DNA of 64,000 bases, taken from NCBI GenBank assembly GCA_019359095.1, contig JAHHHZ010000029.1, forward strand, positions 85,902 to 149,901, read 5' to 3'. Shown one piece after another: positions 50,651 to 58,742 of this stretch. The position numbers and the translations under genes are program-made. The DNA comes from Pleurocapsa minor HA4230-MV1. Lineage in GTDB: Bacteria > Cyanobacteriota > Cyanobacteriia > Cyanobacteriales > Xenococcaceae. Position 1 is the first letter of the stretch. Each line of letters starts with the position of its first letter. The notes under the pieces are model-generated. The model saw only the letters and a list, made by a program, of their open reading frames with translations. It did no database searches and was not told the origin of the DNA.

Positions 50651-52267
50651 CTAAAAAGAAAAAACCGTCCGCAGAGTACCAGAAAAAATTGTGCCGTTGT
50701 TGTCCTGATTAGCTGAATTAGTAACTGCCTGTACTAGGGGCGTGATGCGGATATGATCAGTAATTGGCAAGTTGTAAAATGCTTCTATATTAGTCTGAGT
50801 GGCGTTACCAAGTTCCCCAGCAATAAAAGGCTGACCGATGGCAATACCGCTGATTGCACCAAGCATAAATAAATCGGGAAAGGCGATTCCCGCCATCCAG
50901 TAACTAGGGTTGATATTTCCAAAGTCTGTGTTGTTATAGCTGCCGTAACCGTAGCGTCCAAATACAGCAATTCGCTCTGAAATATCTAGCTCAAAGTTTG
51001 CTCCAAAAACATCAAACCGTTCGCCTAATATATCCCCAGCAGTATACTGAAAACGCATAGTAAAAGTTTCCACTGGAGTAAATTCTAATTCAACTGCACC
51101 TTGATAGGGATCGCCAAATAATCCCCCCTCGCTCTCTCCATCAGGATAAAGAATATACCCGATAGGAAAAATACCTGGAGTGAAAGACGAATCATCTGAA
51201 TTAGGTTCTTTCGCTGATGCAGCTACATAGGCAGCTTTTACTTTAATACTTTTAACTGGATTCCACTCAACCGCAGCCCCCGTACCCAAACCTTGAACGG
51301 GGAAAAGAAGGTAATTTTGCACTAATGCCAAGGTAGAAAAGTTTAAAAAGCTAGGATTTATATAACTATTGGTATCTATGTAATCAGTTAGGGCAAGAGT
51401 CGAACCAAAGGTTAAATTGAGCTTATCAGACGGAGAAAAAGTATAGTAAAGACGAGAAATGCCAAACTCTTCTACTGGTGGTTTTGCCGAGTAATCTAAA
51501 ACACTGCCAAATGTAGGCTCTAATAATCCTCCTGTATTATCATCAATTCCATTACTACCAATTTCTAGCCAAGTTACCAATGAATCAGTACCGTCAAAAC
51601 TGGTATTGAGAGCCAAAGTAGTTCGATAAATTAAGGTTGCGTTAGGGTCTTCAGTGGTAATCTCTTCACTAGTTACGTCAATAATGCGATCGCCTTCAAA
51701 TCCTCCTCCTGTTGCTGCTAAGATAACTCTGGTGTTTAGTTTGGTAGTTGTAGAGAACTGATTGGCTTCTAAAAAATTCGTCCGATTTTCTAACTCATTA
51801 ACACGGCTTTTAACAGTAGCCAACTCGGTTTCAAATTCCCGTCTTAATCTTTTTAGGGTTGCTAAATCATTACTAGATACTGATATTTTCTCTTGTATTA
51901 TTAATTTTTCAACTTGCTGAAGCACCTTATTTAATGCAGCTGCAAATTCATAACGAGTCATTGGGCGAGTGCCTTTAAAGGTAGCGTCTGGGTAGCCTGT
52001 TATTATTCCATAACGTTCAATCAAAAGCTGAATTGCTTGATATGCCCAGTCTGAAGAACTAACATCTTTTAGTTTGGATACCGAAGGATATGAAGTTTCA
52101 GAGGCGATAATGGCAAATCGAATAGGTAAAATTTCCGCAGCATTAAAATTATTGCTCGATGTTGCTAAATTAGGTCTTACTAATGTTTGAGCATTCACAG
52201 CAGGTATGTCACCGATAGTTAAAATTGATAGACAAATGTAGCTTAAAAATTTTCTATTTTGAGACAT
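50651..52267 (-). CDS. SLH-domain outer-membrane porin (iron uptake porin/OprB type)
   Basis: This 538-aa protein belongs to the major porins of cyanobacteria. It has a signal peptide (1-26, ending AVNA), an SLH domain (about 66-110, LKDVSSSDWAYQAIQLLIERYGIITG...RPMTRYEFAAALN) that binds the cell wall, a coiled coil (115-165) and a beta-barrel (170-538) ending in the outer-membrane sorting signal TVFSF. It forms a diffusion channel, often for cations or iron. It is inside the segment with terminal inverted repeats, so it appears to be cargo rather than backbone. Confidence 0.9.
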   Translation of the reverse strand: MSQNRKFLSYICLSILTIGDIPAVNAQTLVRPNLATSSNNFNAAEILPIRFAIIASETSYPSVSKLKDVSSSDWAYQAIQLLIERYGIITGYPDATFKGTRPMTRYEFAAALNKVLQQVEKLIIQEKISVSSNDLATLKRLRREFETELATVKSRVNELENRTNFLEANQFSTTTKLNTRVILAATGGGFEGDRIIDVTSEEITTEDPNATLIYRTTLALNTSFDGTDSLVTWLEIGSNGIDDNTGGLLEPTFGSVLDYSAKPPVEEFGISRLYYTFSPSDKLNLTFGSTLALTDYIDTNSYINPSFLNFSTLALVQNYLLFPVQGLGTGAAVEWNPVKSIKVKAAYVAASAKEPNSDDSSFTPGIFPIGYILYPDGESEGGLFGDPYQGAVELEFTPVETFTMRFQYTAGDILGERFDVFGANFELDISERIAVFGRYGYGSYNNTDFGNINPSYWMAGIAFPDLFMLGAISGIAIGQPFIAGELGNATQTNIEAFYNLPITDHIRITPLVQAVTNSANQDNNGTIFSGTLRTVFSF

Positions 52268-52335
52268 GAAACTCCATACACGACTAAAAGCCGCGCAGCT
52301 ATATTGATTGTGCTTGAGTTATAAAAGCGTTCTAG

Positions 52336-52953
52336 CTAGAGCGCGAATGTTGCAATAAATTGCTGTATCGTCTGACGGGCTTTCGCTAGAGACTGCTGAC
52401 GGGCTTCATCTCCCATCGCTAGATTCTCGGCATGTATAAAAGTAAGATCTGTAATGCCGATAAATTCAAAAATAGCCTGTAAGTATGGTTCTTGAAAATC
52501 AAGAGGATGATTAACGTAACTACCGCCTCTAGTTGTAATAACTAAGATTTTTTTCTGGTCTTTGACTAAACCTTCATAACCATTAGATGTTAAGGCAAAG
52601 GTGCGTCCTACCCTGACAATCTGATCGATGTAGGCTTTGAAGTTAGCAGGAATAGTGTAGTTATACATCGGGATACCAAACACACAGACTTTTGCAGCCA
52701 AAAATTCATCAATCAATTCGTTAGAAATCTCTATTGTTGTCTTCAATTCTGGTGTTAGCTGTTCGGCAGGACAAAAAGCTGCTGCAATCCACGATTCATC
52801 AATAAAGGGAATGGGATTGTGTCCTAAATCGCGATAAATAATTTTGTCTTCAGGATAAGTTTGTTGCCAGGTAAGATTAAATTCACTGGTTAAGGCGCGA
52901 GACAAAGAGCGATCGCCTCTAGGACTGGAATCAAGATGGAGAATATGTTTCAC
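52336..52953 (-). CDS. azoR: FMN-dependent NADH-azoreductase
   Basis: This 205-aa flavodoxin-fold quinone reductase has the AzoR motifs LHLDSSPRGDRSLSRALT (5-22, FMN phosphate loop), VFGIPMYNYTIPANFKAYID, and TTRGGSY. It reduces quinones and azo dyes using NADH and protects against electrophiles. Length is typical. It overlaps the MFS gene by 23 bp and is cotranscribed with it. The divergent MocR regulator probably controls both. Confidence 0.93.
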   Translation of the reverse strand: MKHILHLDSSPRGDRSLSRALTSEFNLTWQQTYPEDKIIYRDLGHNPIPFIDESWIAAAFCPAEQLTPELKTTIEISNELIDEFLAAKVCVFGIPMYNYTIPANFKAYIDQIVRVGRTFALTSNGYEGLVKDQKKILVITTRGGSYVNHPLDFQEPYLQAIFEFIGITDLTFIHAENLAMGDEARQQSLAKARQTIQQFIATFAL

Positions 52954-54082
52954 GTTGATAATTAAGAATCAGTAAAATATTGCTAATGGTTAAAATTGCC
53001 CCAAAACTAAATAAGGTATCGATCGTACCCAAATTTTCAGCTAGAAAGCCAATTAAAATTACGGGTAAACCATAGCCAAGATAAGCGCAGACAAAATAAC
53101 CCGATGTCACCCTAGCTGATTGTGAACCGCTAATTTTTACTACTTGAGCTAATCCACCCAAGTATGTGAATCCGTAGCAAGCCGTTCCAGCGATCGCCAC
53201 TCCTGCTATCACTAAAGCCAAAACATTGAGCCAAGCCCCGCAGGTAAAGGTAAGATAGCCAATAACGAGCAAAATAGAGCCTAGTTGTAGCGATCTTTTT
53301 GCTTCTAACTTACGAGCGAAGGATTGAATTAAGACACCAGAAATCACGAAAATAAACAACATTGCACCCGACCAATTAGTCAGACCGTATTGTTTTAACT
53401 GTTCTGGAAGAATGATGCCGACAATTCCTGCTAAAGACCAAGCTAGAGCGATCGCTATTCCCGCAGAGATTGTACCTTTGGGAAAGCTGGGTAAGCGAAT
53501 TAATTTATCTTGAGAAGTAGGTTGTTCTGGTAGTTTAATACTCACACCAATACAGCCTAAAAGTAAGCAAAAGATCAACCAGTAACTAATTGGAACTAAA
53601 GAGTCTTGATACAATAGAACGGTATCAGTAAACAAAGCACCACTAGAAAAACCTAAAGCAGTTGTTAAACTGACTATCGCTGCAACCGAAGTAGATTTTT
53701 GGGGCATCAAAGCCGATAAATATGCCGTTCCTGTTCCCGTAATTAAACCAATCGCGATCCCTTGTAAGACACGAGTGACAAACAAGGCGTAAATATTGGG
53801 ATAAGGGACTACTAAAAACGTCGCTAAGGTAGCTAAGAGCAAACTTGCTAAGATTGTCTTTTTACGTCCCAGGCGATCGCTGATTCCTCCGAGTAGAATT
53901 AAAGTTGGTAATAAACCTGCGATATAGGTAGCAAAAGCAACGGTGGAAACTCCACTGCCATAGCCTGCCAATTGGGCATAAGTTCCATAGAGAGGAACTT
54001 GTAAATTAGCGGAATGGGCTATTAGAAAAATCGCTGCGCTGACAATTAATGCGGATCTTTTCATCTGGTTTTTTTGAGGCAA
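52931..54082 (-). CDS. MFS-family exporter
   Basis: This 383-aa membrane protein has about 12 hydrophobic segments and the MFS loop motif GGISDRLGRKKTILASLLLA (about 60-79), with the central loop at about 190-210 (LPEQPTSQDKLIRLP). It most likely exports a drug, quinone or small metabolite. The partner azoreductase and MocR regulator suggest that it handles an electrophilic or aromatic compound. The start at 54082 gives a normal N terminus. Confidence 0.88.
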   Translation of the reverse strand: MPQKNQMKRSALIVSAAIFLIAHSANLQVPLYGTYAQLAGYGSGVSTVAFATYIAGLLPTLILLGGISDRLGRKKTILASLLLATLATFLVVPYPNIYALFVTRVLQGIAIGLITGTGTAYLSALMPQKSTSVAAIVSLTTALGFSSGALFTDTVLLYQDSLVPISYWLIFCLLLGCIGVSIKLPEQPTSQDKLIRLPSFPKGTISAGIAIALAWSLAGIVGIILPEQLKQYGLTNWSGAMLFIFVISGVLIQSFARKLEAKRSLQLGSILLVIGYLTFTCGAWLNVLALVIAGVAIAGTACYGFTYLGGLAQVVKISGSQSARVTSGYFVCAYLGYGLPVILIGFLAENLGTIDTLFSFGAILTISNILLILNYQRETYSPS

Positions 54083-54123
54083 TATCCAGCTATCGTAAAA
54101 ATAAAATTGGTTTTACTCAATAG

Positions 54124-54156
54124 CCACTTTTAGACATTTTTATAAGTCCACTTTTA
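54124..54156. promoter_or_regulatory. Direct repeats in the MFS-MocR divergent promoter
   Basis: CCACTTTTA occurs at 54124-54132 and 54148-54156, 24 bp apart, in the 80-bp region between the divergent start codons. MocR-family regulators bind paired direct repeats in such regions, so this is the likely operator. Confidence 0.55.
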
Positions 54157-54162
54157 TTCAAT

Positions 54163-55632
54163 ATGGATTTTGTCATCACCCTCGATCGCGATTCCAACGT
54201 TCCTTTGTACGCTCAGGTTGCCGAAGAGATACGCCAAGCTATCTTGCAAGGAAGGCTTAAACAAGAGCAAAAACTGCCTTCTTCTCGTACCTTGGCTGAG
54301 TCACTAGAAATATCTCGCATTACTGTTACCCAAAGTTATGATCAGTTAACCAGTGAAGGATATTTAGAAACTCAACCAGGTTCTGGTACTTATGTCTGCT
54401 CTCAACTTCCCGATCATTGGTTAACAAACCAAGCAAAAGAGCGCTCGCCTCAGAACGATTCTCAACTTCTATCTTCTCTGTCTGATTATGGACGCAGTTT
54501 AATTAAAGCAGATAGTTCAGAAGCATTAGAACCAGTTGCCGAAATTAGCTTTCGCTATGGTAATCCTGCGACAGAAAAGTTTCCCGTTAAGATTTGGCGT
54601 AAATTGTTATCTCGTCATTGTCACTACCAGCCAGCAATATTTGACTACACTTACGATCCTGCGGGATATTTACCTCTAAGAAAAGCGATCGCCGATTATT
54701 TGGCTCGTTCTCGCGGTGTTTATTGCCAAGCAGAACAAGTTCTGATTATCAATGGTTCTCAGCAAGGATTGGACTTAATGACACGCTTATTCGTTCAGCC
54801 TGGAAATTGGGTTGCGGTGGAAGAACCTGGTTATATTAGCGTTCGTCAATGTTTTTTTGGACAAAAAGCCAAAATTCAGCCGATTTCTCTGGATAATAAA
54901 GGTTTGAAGCTAGATATTTTAAATAAATGCACTCAAAAATTTAAACTGCTTTACGTTACACCTTCCCATCAATTTCCGACAGGAGTGGTTTTATCTTTAT
55001 CTCGAAGATTGGCTCTACTAGAATGGGCGCAGAAAACTGGTACGCTAATTTTAGAAGACGACTACGATAGCGAGTTTCGTTATGATCAAAGTCCAATTCC
55101 TGCACTACAGAGTTTAGATCGTAATGACTCAGTAGTTTATCTTGGTAGCTTCTCTAAAATTCTCTTTCCTTCTCTCCGAATTGGTTATCTAGTAGTTCCG
55201 CCTGCATTAGTACCTATTGTCTGTCAAGCAAGATGGTTATGCGATCGCTTTACCCCTTTGTTGGAACAATATGCTCTGACGGATTTTATTAAAGAAGGAC
55301 ATTTTGAAAGATATATTCGGAGGATACGTCGTTTTTATAATCAGCGTCGTCAAGTCTTAGTTAAAGCTATTAACGAATATTTAGGTGAACGAGCCACTAT
55401 TTTAGGAGAAAATGCGGGAATTCATCTAATTGTGCAATTGCATACCCAACTTAGTGAGGAGAAGATTATTAAATCTGCAAATGAGGTTGGTGTTGGGATG
55501 ATTAGTCTCAAACCTTATTATCTTCAGGCTACGACTACAAAAGAGTTTATCTTTGGCTATTCTAGTCTGACTGAGGCACAGCTCACAGAAGGTATTCGCA
55601 GATTGGCTAAGATACAGGAGTTATGGCAATGA
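54163..55632 (+). CDS. MocR-family regulator (GntR HTH fused to PLP aminotransferase fold)
   Basis: This 489-aa two-domain regulator has an N-terminal GntR winged helix (residues 14-78; LYAQVAEEIRQAILQGRLK, LPSSRTLAESLEISRITV) and a class I aminotransferase-like domain (125-489). PLP-site residues are present: EDDYDSEFR (298-306) and the Lys in SFSKILFPSLRIGY (K332). It senses PLP or an amine and controls the divergent MFS-azoreductase operon. All expected cofactor residues appear intact. Confidence 0.93.
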   Translation: MDFVITLDRDSNVPLYAQVAEEIRQAILQGRLKQEQKLPSSRTLAESLEISRITVTQSYDQLTSEGYLETQPGSGTYVCSQLPDHWLTNQAKERSPQNDSQLLSSLSDYGRSLIKADSSEALEPVAEISFRYGNPATEKFPVKIWRKLLSRHCHYQPAIFDYTYDPAGYLPLRKAIADYLARSRGVYCQAEQVLIINGSQQGLDLMTRLFVQPGNWVAVEEPGYISVRQCFFGQKAKIQPISLDNKGLKLDILNKCTQKFKLLYVTPSHQFPTGVVLSLSRRLALLEWAQKTGTLILEDDYDSEFRYDQSPIPALQSLDRNDSVVYLGSFSKILFPSLRIGYLVVPPALVPIVCQARWLCDRFTPLLEQYALTDFIKEGHFERYIRRIRRFYNQRRQVLVKAINEYLGERATILGENAGIHLIVQLHTQLSEEKIIKSANEVGVGMISLKPYYLQATTTKEFIFGYSSLTEAQLTEGIRRLAKIQELWQ

Positions 55633-55746
55633 GAGACTTTTGACCACTTTAAATCGTTTAAATCTGAAGGATAAGATTTACGGTTCATCTTTAACTTTCT
55701 CTGAGCTTACCGTTTTTCTTTTTATAATTAGATTTTGACTTCAATC

Positions 55747-55779
55747 GTCTTCTTTATTTTCTTTTTACAAACAGTCTCT
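55747..55779 (-). repeat. Right 33-bp terminal inverted repeat
   Basis: Perfect reverse complement of 50564-50596. It lies 114 bp after the MocR stop and 21 bp before the start chosen for the next gene. Any start upstream of it would run the reading frame through the repeat. Confidence 0.9.
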
Positions 55780-55800
55780 AAAACCAAAATAATTACAAAT

Positions 55801-56049
55801 ATGCAAAGAATCAGTCGTAAAATTAGCAACGATCCAGTCCTGCTGTTCGACTGGATTATGTGTATTTTATTTGGACTACTAGCATTAGGAGGCATAGTTT
55901 TACTATTTCTCGTAACCCAGAGGCAGGTAGTGATGGGATCGAGTTTAGGACTGGCATTAATGTCTTTAATGTACTCCCCTCTAGTTCATAAAAATGCGTT
56001 AATTAGAATTATTTTAATTATTGTGACTATTGGTATAGCAGTTTATTAG
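55801..56049 (+). CDS. Small membrane protein with three helices
   Basis: This 82-aa protein has three hydrophobic segments (about 14-38, 43-60 and 66-82). I chose the ATG at 55801 (MQRISRKISNDP); the frame is open from 55735 but that part is the terminal repeat of the cargo segment. It overlaps the convergent 295-aa gene by 4 bp at the stops. No family recognised. Confidence 0.5.
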   Translation: MQRISRKISNDPVLLFDWIMCILFGLLALGGIVLLFLVTQRQVVMGSSLGLALMSLMYSPLVHKNALIRIILIIVTIGIAVY

Positions 56050-56933
56050 GCTGCTGCTAATACCCGATTATCGCTCTTTTGGCTTGAAGATTGCGATGGG
56101 GATGAACTTTGCATGTCTTCTATCTCAAACTCGATTGCTACGATTAACTGGTGGAGATAATTGATATCTTTGACTGCTGTAGCAATAGTTTTTGCAGCTT
56201 CTTCAGGTTTACTAGATAGGACGACTCTGGGGTTACTTTTTTTTCCAGTTGTATTTTCAATTACCTCTTTGACCTGCTTTCTAATTTTGTCTCTTTCTTT
56301 TGGATCTTCAGGTAAAGGATCTGGCAAAATTTTAGTTAGTTCTTCTTTAACTTTCTGGCGGTTGTCAAGAATCTTTTTCTCCTCTGAAGAAGGATTTTCA
56401 GGGTTTTTGACCACCTGACCGATCTTGGCTGCGACATCTTTGGCTACCAAACCTGACTCAAGCAACCGATCTATTTCTGGTAAGGCTTCTGCTGCACGAG
56501 TAGCAGATCTATCGGTAGCTAATTGGCTATAACTAGGCTTTTTAGCCTTTTTACCTGATGGATTTGAGGGTTTATCGGCAGATATTTCAGCATCAACTTT
56601 ATCTTCTTTTACTTGGGGTTTAAGGTCTGTTCTAGCACCTTGCTTCGCCTGATGCACGATAGTCCTAAACTTTCTTTGAGTCGATGGCGAAATTGATAGT
56701 AAAGCGTCTACCTCATGAATTTCCGTATTTAGTCCCCCTTGACCATAGGGGAGAGTGATTAGGTTGTGCAGTTTATCGGATATAGTGTCCCCAGGAATGG
56801 TTAGATATTCACATAAACCCTGGTCAATAATCTGGTTAATGACAGTTGCTAAGGAAGCACATTCGCTCTTCCCAGCTTTAATAGCTTGTTTTAGTTTAGT
56901 TTTAGCATCAATAGCCGTATTTTCTAGTGACAT
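56046..56933 (-). CDS. Charged, helical plasmid protein of unknown function
   Basis: No family recognised. The 295-aa product has a helical N-terminal part (1-100, with TLPYGQGGLNTEI and STQRKFRTIVHQAKQG), a flexible Lys/Ser/Pro linker (105-140) and a long helical, strongly charged C-terminal half (about 140-280, KIGQVVKNPENPSSEEKKIL, LPDPLPEDPKERDKI). No membrane helix. It is divergent from the DndE-like gene, with the shared 13-bp motif between them. A DNA-binding or scaffold role is possible. Confidence 0.6.
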   Translation of the reverse strand: MSLENTAIDAKTKLKQAIKAGKSECASLATVINQIIDQGLCEYLTIPGDTISDKLHNLITLPYGQGGLNTEIHEVDALLSISPSTQRKFRTIVHQAKQGARTDLKPQVKEDKVDAEISADKPSNPSGKKAKKPSYSQLATDRSATRAAEALPEIDRLLESGLVAKDVAAKIGQVVKNPENPSSEEKKILDNRQKVKEELTKILPDPLPEDPKERDKIRKQVKEVIENTTGKKSNPRVVLSSKPEEAAKTIATAVKDINYLHQLIVAIEFEIEDMQSSSPSQSSSQKSDNRVLAAA

Positions 56934-57024
56934 AATTCCAGTTAAAATCGATTGTTTAATATTTATGTTTAAGATAATTACTGAGCCATGTCTGCGACTA
57001 TAGGATTTGGTTAGATTAAAGTCA

Positions 57025-57037
57025 GACTAAAGTACGA
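57025..57037 (+). promoter_or_regulatory. Shared 13-bp motif GACTAAAGTACGA (copy 3)
   Basis: Between the divergent 295-aa and DndE-like genes, 91 bp from the former start and 99 bp from the latter. A half-site of the TTCTAGCTAT inverted repeat follows at 57044-57053. Confidence 0.6.
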
Positions 57038-57136
57038 TAACCGTTCTAGCTATTGTTGACTACAAAAAATGTTGGCTCGCCCGTTAGTAACTTTCGCCTC
57101 TCACTTTAGGCAGAAGAAAGTTAGCTTGCGCTATGG

Positions 57137-57739
57137 ATGCAAAATAATGTAGGCAGTTCATCCAAAAAAATGCAGCCAATTGTTAAGCGCCTTAAATTCA
57201 GCGAAAAGACCAGGTATCAAATAATTGCTCTTAAAACCAAAACCAAAATTCCTACTTATGCAGCCATTTGTCGTTGGGGATTTTGTTACAGTCTAAGTCA
57301 AGATTCTATCCCTTCCCCCGTCAAACTGCTGTTTGATTCGGGTTTGGAAATTAGCTGGGAGACATTTATCGGGGATACGGGTGTTGCTATTCCAGCCGCA
57401 CTCATACAGTTTTGTTATCAAAAAGGATTACCGTTAAATTCAGAGTCAATTAAACGCCAGTTTGAACTTCATTTAGCTAGAGGAATTGCTTATTTGGTAG
57501 GAATCAAACCGAGTGGAATTGAAGAATTTATCGAATTAACTTTAGGTAGTAATAAGGTATCACCAGAAAAGACCGCAAATTCTCCAGTCGAATCAATTAC
57601 CACTAAAATAGCTGCGATAGATATTCCTAGACCAGAGCTAAAAACCTTGGCTCAAGCCAAACCCATAAAATTAGTCTGGCAAATAAATAGCTGCGACGAA
57701 GTACGTAAGGGGAAAAAAATAAGACACAATAAAAAATAA
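57137..57739 (+). CDS. DndE-like protein, orphan
   Basis: This 200-aa protein has an N-terminal 120 residues resembling DndE of DNA phosphorothioation systems: [37 protein letters not shown] and ISWETFIG, with the ending [14 protein letters not shown]. DndE is a small helical DNA-binding component that normally acts with DndA-D. None of those genes is in the window. The extra C-terminal 80 residues, basic at the end ([10 protein letters not shown]), are unlike typical DndE. It may have been co-opted for plasmid DNA binding. Confidence 0.72.
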   Translation: MQNNVGSSSKKMQPIVKRLKFSEKTRYQIIALKTKTKIPTYAAICRWGFCYSLSQDSIPSPVKLLFDSGLEISWETFIGDTGVAIPAALIQFCYQKGLPLNSESIKRQFELHLARGIAYLVGIKPSGIEEFIELTLGSNKVSPEKTANSPVESITTKIAAIDIPRPELKTLAQAKPIKLVWQINSCDEVRKGKKIRHNKK

Positions 57740-57819
57740 TGCGTACTACCTGTTAAAGTGATGATTCTTCGATCGCACGCTCTTTGCAAATATAAATTGA
57801 AATTTTGGTTGTCTCATAG

Positions 57820-57852
57820 TTCTAGCTATAATAATAAAATTTATAGCTAGAA
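57820..57852. promoter_or_regulatory. Inverted repeat upstream of the 215-aa gene
   Basis: TTCTAGCTATAA (57820-57831) and TTATAGCTAGAA (57841-57852) are perfect 12-bp arms with a 9-bp spacer, 23 bp before the start codon. A very similar element precedes the primase gene (58542-58575). A common operator or mRNA hairpin is likely. Confidence 0.65.
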
Positions 57853-57875
57853 TAAGTGAAATAGAGATACATACC

Positions 57876-58523
57876 ATGCCTCGAAAAAAATGCGCCTATG
57901 GCTTCTCCTGTGCCGATATGCTGATGCAGCCTGGATTAGAGCCAGAAGACTGTCCTAATGCAGCAACCTGTGGCACGATTACCAGTTTATCCGAACGGGA
58001 ACGAGCAGAACTGCAAATTGCGAGAATGCAAAACAATCGTCGGATTGTAGAAGCAGTCAGAATTACGCCCAATTGGGCAGCAATCAGATTACTAAATAGT
58101 CGTGGATGTCCACAAACTACTGAAACTATAGGTGTAGATGCGTCTCTAGCTAACTTGAGCAGTGCCATTGAAAGATGCCGAGCCGAACTAAACGAGTTAT
58201 CAACTGGATACGTCGCGCCAATTGGGGTAGAAGCCCATCGATATCTGGTAAAACGACCAGGAGCTAACTATCAGTACAACAAGCTAACCAGTAAAGATCC
58301 TCTCTTTCCACCCCAGGTCAAAGACCAAAAAGTTAAAGTGCTGCATTTGTCTACTGACACAGACGATCGCAATATCACCGCTAGATGTGGCATCGAGCGT
58401 CGAAACCGAATCTTACAGCTTAAAACTCAGATTGAAGCTGCAACCAATCTTCTTGAAGTAGCCATAGAAAAGGTAACAGAAACTTCTATCGATGAAGTGG
58501 TTGCACGGCATACTCTTGAGTGA
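57876..58523 (+). CDS. Cys-cluster protein of unknown function
   Basis: No family recognised. The 215-aa product begins with a Cys cluster (CAYGFSC, then DCPNAATCG, within residues 6-33), which could bind zinc or an Fe-S cluster. A helical domain follows (LSERERAELQIARMQNNRR, LSSAIERCRAEL), and the C-terminal half ends in a coiled-coil-like helix (RILQLKTQIEAATNLLEVAIEKV). It lies between the DndE-like and primase genes on the same strand, flanked on both sides by the TTCTAGCTAT repeat. A replication or DNA-modification accessory role is possible. Confidence 0.6.
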   Translation: MPRKKCAYGFSCADMLMQPGLEPEDCPNAATCGTITSLSERERAELQIARMQNNRRIVEAVRITPNWAAIRLLNSRGCPQTTETIGVDASLANLSSAIERCRAELNELSTGYVAPIGVEAHRYLVKRPGANYQYNKLTSKDPLFPPQVKDQKVKVLHLSTDTDDRNITARCGIERRNRILQLKTQIEAATNLLEVAIEKVTETSIDEVVARHTLE

Positions 58524-58541
58524 ATAATTAATAATTAATAG

Positions 58542-58575
58542 TTCTGGCTATAATTAGTTTAATAAATAGCTAGAA
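58542..58575. promoter_or_regulatory. Inverted repeat upstream of the primase gene
   Basis: TTCTGGCTAT (58542-58551) and ATAGCTAGAA (58566-58575) form 10-bp arms with one G-T mismatch. It resembles the element at 57820 in arm sequence and spacing. Confidence 0.6.
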
Positions 58576-58742
58576 TTATGTGACAACCAAAATATTATCA
58601 ATTTTTATAGCCTGTAGAGGAGTGATTTGCCAGTCTGTGAAATTTAATCAGGCTGCACTTTGTCGCACAAACTTTCTATTTTCGCTATCAAGGAGCTTGC
58701 GCTTGAGGAAACCAAACAATTAACCAACCCTTAGTATAATAA

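Larger units (their letters stand above)
50564..55779. mobile_element. 5.2-kb cargo segment with perfect 33-bp terminal inverted repeats
   Basis: 50564-50596 and 55747-55779 are exact reverse complements over 33 bp, starting AGAGACTGTTTG. Weaker similarity continues inward for about 10 bp. Between them lie a porin, an azoreductase, an MFS exporter and a MocR regulator, all unlike plasmid backbone functions, and no transposase. Outside lie a Gp157-like gene and a small membrane gene. The structure suits a non-autonomous transposon moved in trans, or two solo miniature elements bracketing chromosomal genes. No clear target duplication is visible. Confidence 0.75.
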
